Shown piece by piece: positions 39,375 through 40,341 of a DNA stretch of 40,341 bases; position 1 is the first letter of the stretch, and each line of letters starts with the position of its first letter. The notes under the pieces were generated by a model that saw only the letters and a list, made by a program, of their open reading frames with translations, was not told the origin of the DNA and did no database searches. Both the position numbers and the translations under genes were made by a program. The stretch lies in contig BNBP01000065.1 of NCBI GenBank assembly GCA_014656015.1, positions 1-40,341 on the forward strand, in the 5' to 3' direction. The DNA comes from Streptomyces griseoaurantiacus (lineage in GTDB: Bacteria; Actinomycetota; Actinomycetes; Streptomycetales; Streptomycetaceae).

Positions 39375-40341
39375 TCAGCCGCGCGTGAAGTACCAGTGGG
39401 TGTCGTCGTTGGAGCTGTCGTTGCAGGTGCCCACCTGCAGGGCCGCGTCGTTGCGGCCGGTGGCCGCGCCGGCGACGTTCAGGCACAGGTTGCGGCTGGC
39501 GAGGTTGCGGATCCAGTAGGTGCCGTCGGAGCGGCGGTCCAGCCAGTAGAGCTGGTTGTCGTTCCGGTGCGGCCGGCAGTGGTACTCGGTGATCCGCGTA
39601 CCGCCCGACACCGCGCCGAAGTTGGGCAGGTCCAGGCAGAACCCGTCCTTGTTGTTGCGGATCACGAAGAGCACCGAACCGCCGGGGCCCTTGCCGACCT
39701 CCGAGTGCGGCACGAGGTTCCAGAGCTGGTTGTCGCCGGAGGTGCCGTTGCACGGGTACTGGTTGACCGGGCCGTCCACCCGTCCGTTGCCGAAGTTGGG
39801 CACGTCGGCGCACTGACCGGTGCTCACGTTCTTCAGCAGGACGCGTGACTGGGAGGAGGCGGCGTTGGCCAGGGAGCGGGCGCTGGGACGGGAGGACTTC
39901 TTTTTCTTCGTGCTCTTCTTCGTCGTGTGCTTCTGGGCCGTGCCCTGCTCCCCCTCCTTCCCGGAGTTGCCGGAGTTCCCGGATCCCTGCGCGTCCCCGG
40001 CCCCGGAGCCTCCGGCCGCCGACCCGTCACCGGCGACCTTGTCGCCGCCCTTGCCGTCCGCCTTGTCGCCGGGCTTGTGCTTCGTGGAGTCCGTGGCGGA
40101 GGCGGACGGTGAGGCGGACTCGGCGCGATAGGCGGCGCCCGGCTCGCCGGCCAGGCCCGGATCGAGGGTGGCCCCGCCGACGGTCTCGGTGCGGACGCGG
40201 TCCGAGGGCGAGTTGTCGTCGTTCATCGCCATGACGAGGAGGGGGACGGAGATCAGGAGCGTGCCCGCGATACCGGCGGCGGCGAGCAGCGAGCCGCGCG
40301 GGCGTCCGGGCGGCGCCCCGGCGGCCGCCGCGCCCGCGCGG
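39375..40341 (-). CDS. Membrane-anchored ricin-type (beta-trefoil) lectin-domain protein, C-terminal part
   Basis: The frame is open to the window edge, so the N-terminus is missing; the ATG at 40232 is internal. Reading in from the edge there is a basic Pro/Gly segment (PPGRPRGS), a membrane helix (LLAAAGIAGTLLISVPLLVMA), and a long Gly/Lys/Asp/Ser-rich linker. The linker ends in a poly-Lys patch (KKSTKKKKSSR). A single beta-trefoil RICIN domain of about 130 residues follows, with three Q-x-W-like turns (DNQLWNL, DNQLYWL, DTHWYF). The Cys pairs in GQCADVP/YPCNG and GFCLDLP/YHCRP are typical of the fold. Binding of glycans or cell wall by the extracellular domain is inferred. The missing cytoplasmic part could be a regulator or kinase. 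Confidence 0.85.
   Translation of the reverse strand, partial: RAGAAAAGAPPGRPRGSLLAAAGIAGTLLISVPLLVMAMNDDNSPSDRVRTETVGGATLDPGLAGEPGAAYRAESASPSASATDSTKHKPGDKADGKGGDKVAGDGSAAGGSGAGDAQGSGNSGNSGKEGEQGTAQKHTTKKSTKKKKSSRPSARSLANAASSQSRVLLKNVSTGQCADVPNFGNGRVDGPVNQYPCNGTSGDNQLWNLVPHSEVGKGPGGSVLFVIRNNKDGFCLDLPNFGAVSGGTRITEYHCRPHRNDNQLYWLDRRSDGTYWIRNLASRNLCLNVAGAATGRNDAALQVGTCNDSSNDDTHWYFTRG

Noticed and set aside
1..40341. CRISPR arrays, prophage, insertion sequences, tRNA or rRNA genes
   Set aside because: No regularly spaced repeats, transposase or integrase motifs, or cloverleaf-like sequences were noticed; a covariance-model search would be needed to exclude small RNAs.

Overview
The window is about 72% GC, uses GTG starts freely, and has several genes that start a few bases after a TAGxxT -10 box. 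Its protein families (SPW-repeat protein, actinobacterial CtaF, DUF6891, SpoIIE-type phosphatase, SigB/F/G-type sigma factor, LAXTG sortase substrate) point to a Streptomyces chromosome. I saw no tRNA, rRNA, CRISPR array, transposase or integrase. Product names rest on family features recognised by eye; no database search was possible.

Layout. 1-762: end of a sortase-anchored surface protein and its terminator. 849-2743: a membrane-tethered Mrr-type nuclease and a quinone-type oxidoreductase. 2897-6788: a three-gene molybdenum hydroxylase (2Fe-2S, FAD/4Fe-4S and Moco subunits; PaoABC-like aldehyde oxidoreductase), ending in a 20-bp tandem triplication. 6857-9138: DUF2071, Pyr_excise-type and DUF4142 genes. 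9227-19322: a nucleotide-sugar epimerase, a decayed gene, a DUF6891 gene, a two-component system (response regulator and kinase), a GT2 glycosyltransferase, a DUF2064 protein, a methyltransferase, a small membrane protein, a membrane-anchored sulfite-oxidase-type molybdoenzyme and a polytopic GT-C-like protein. 19380-24805: a MarR/MFS efflux pair, an isochorismatase-type hydrolase, a PAS-GAF-SpoIIE phosphatase, and a DUF4396 membrane protein behind a CsoR-like operator.

24747-32635: a zinc dehydrogenase, a stress-type sigma factor whose frame never closes before the dehydrogenase, and a second respiratory set (ctaD, ctaF, a PepSY lipoprotein, an SPW protein, and a lone qcrB on the other strand). 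32852-36444: ligJ, ligI and an aromatic-acid-type transporter, a fragment of the 4,5-cleavage (PDC/oxalomesaconate) pathway. 36530-40341: a secreted M4 metalloprotease and the C-terminal part of a membrane-anchored ricin-type lectin protein.

The best candidates for something undescribed are two. One is the 9227-19322 block: three of its promoter regions carry a related ACG-rich element at the same distance from the -10 box, which suggests one regulon under the resident response regulator. The other is the accessory oxidase/cytochrome b set next to a SigB-type sigma factor.
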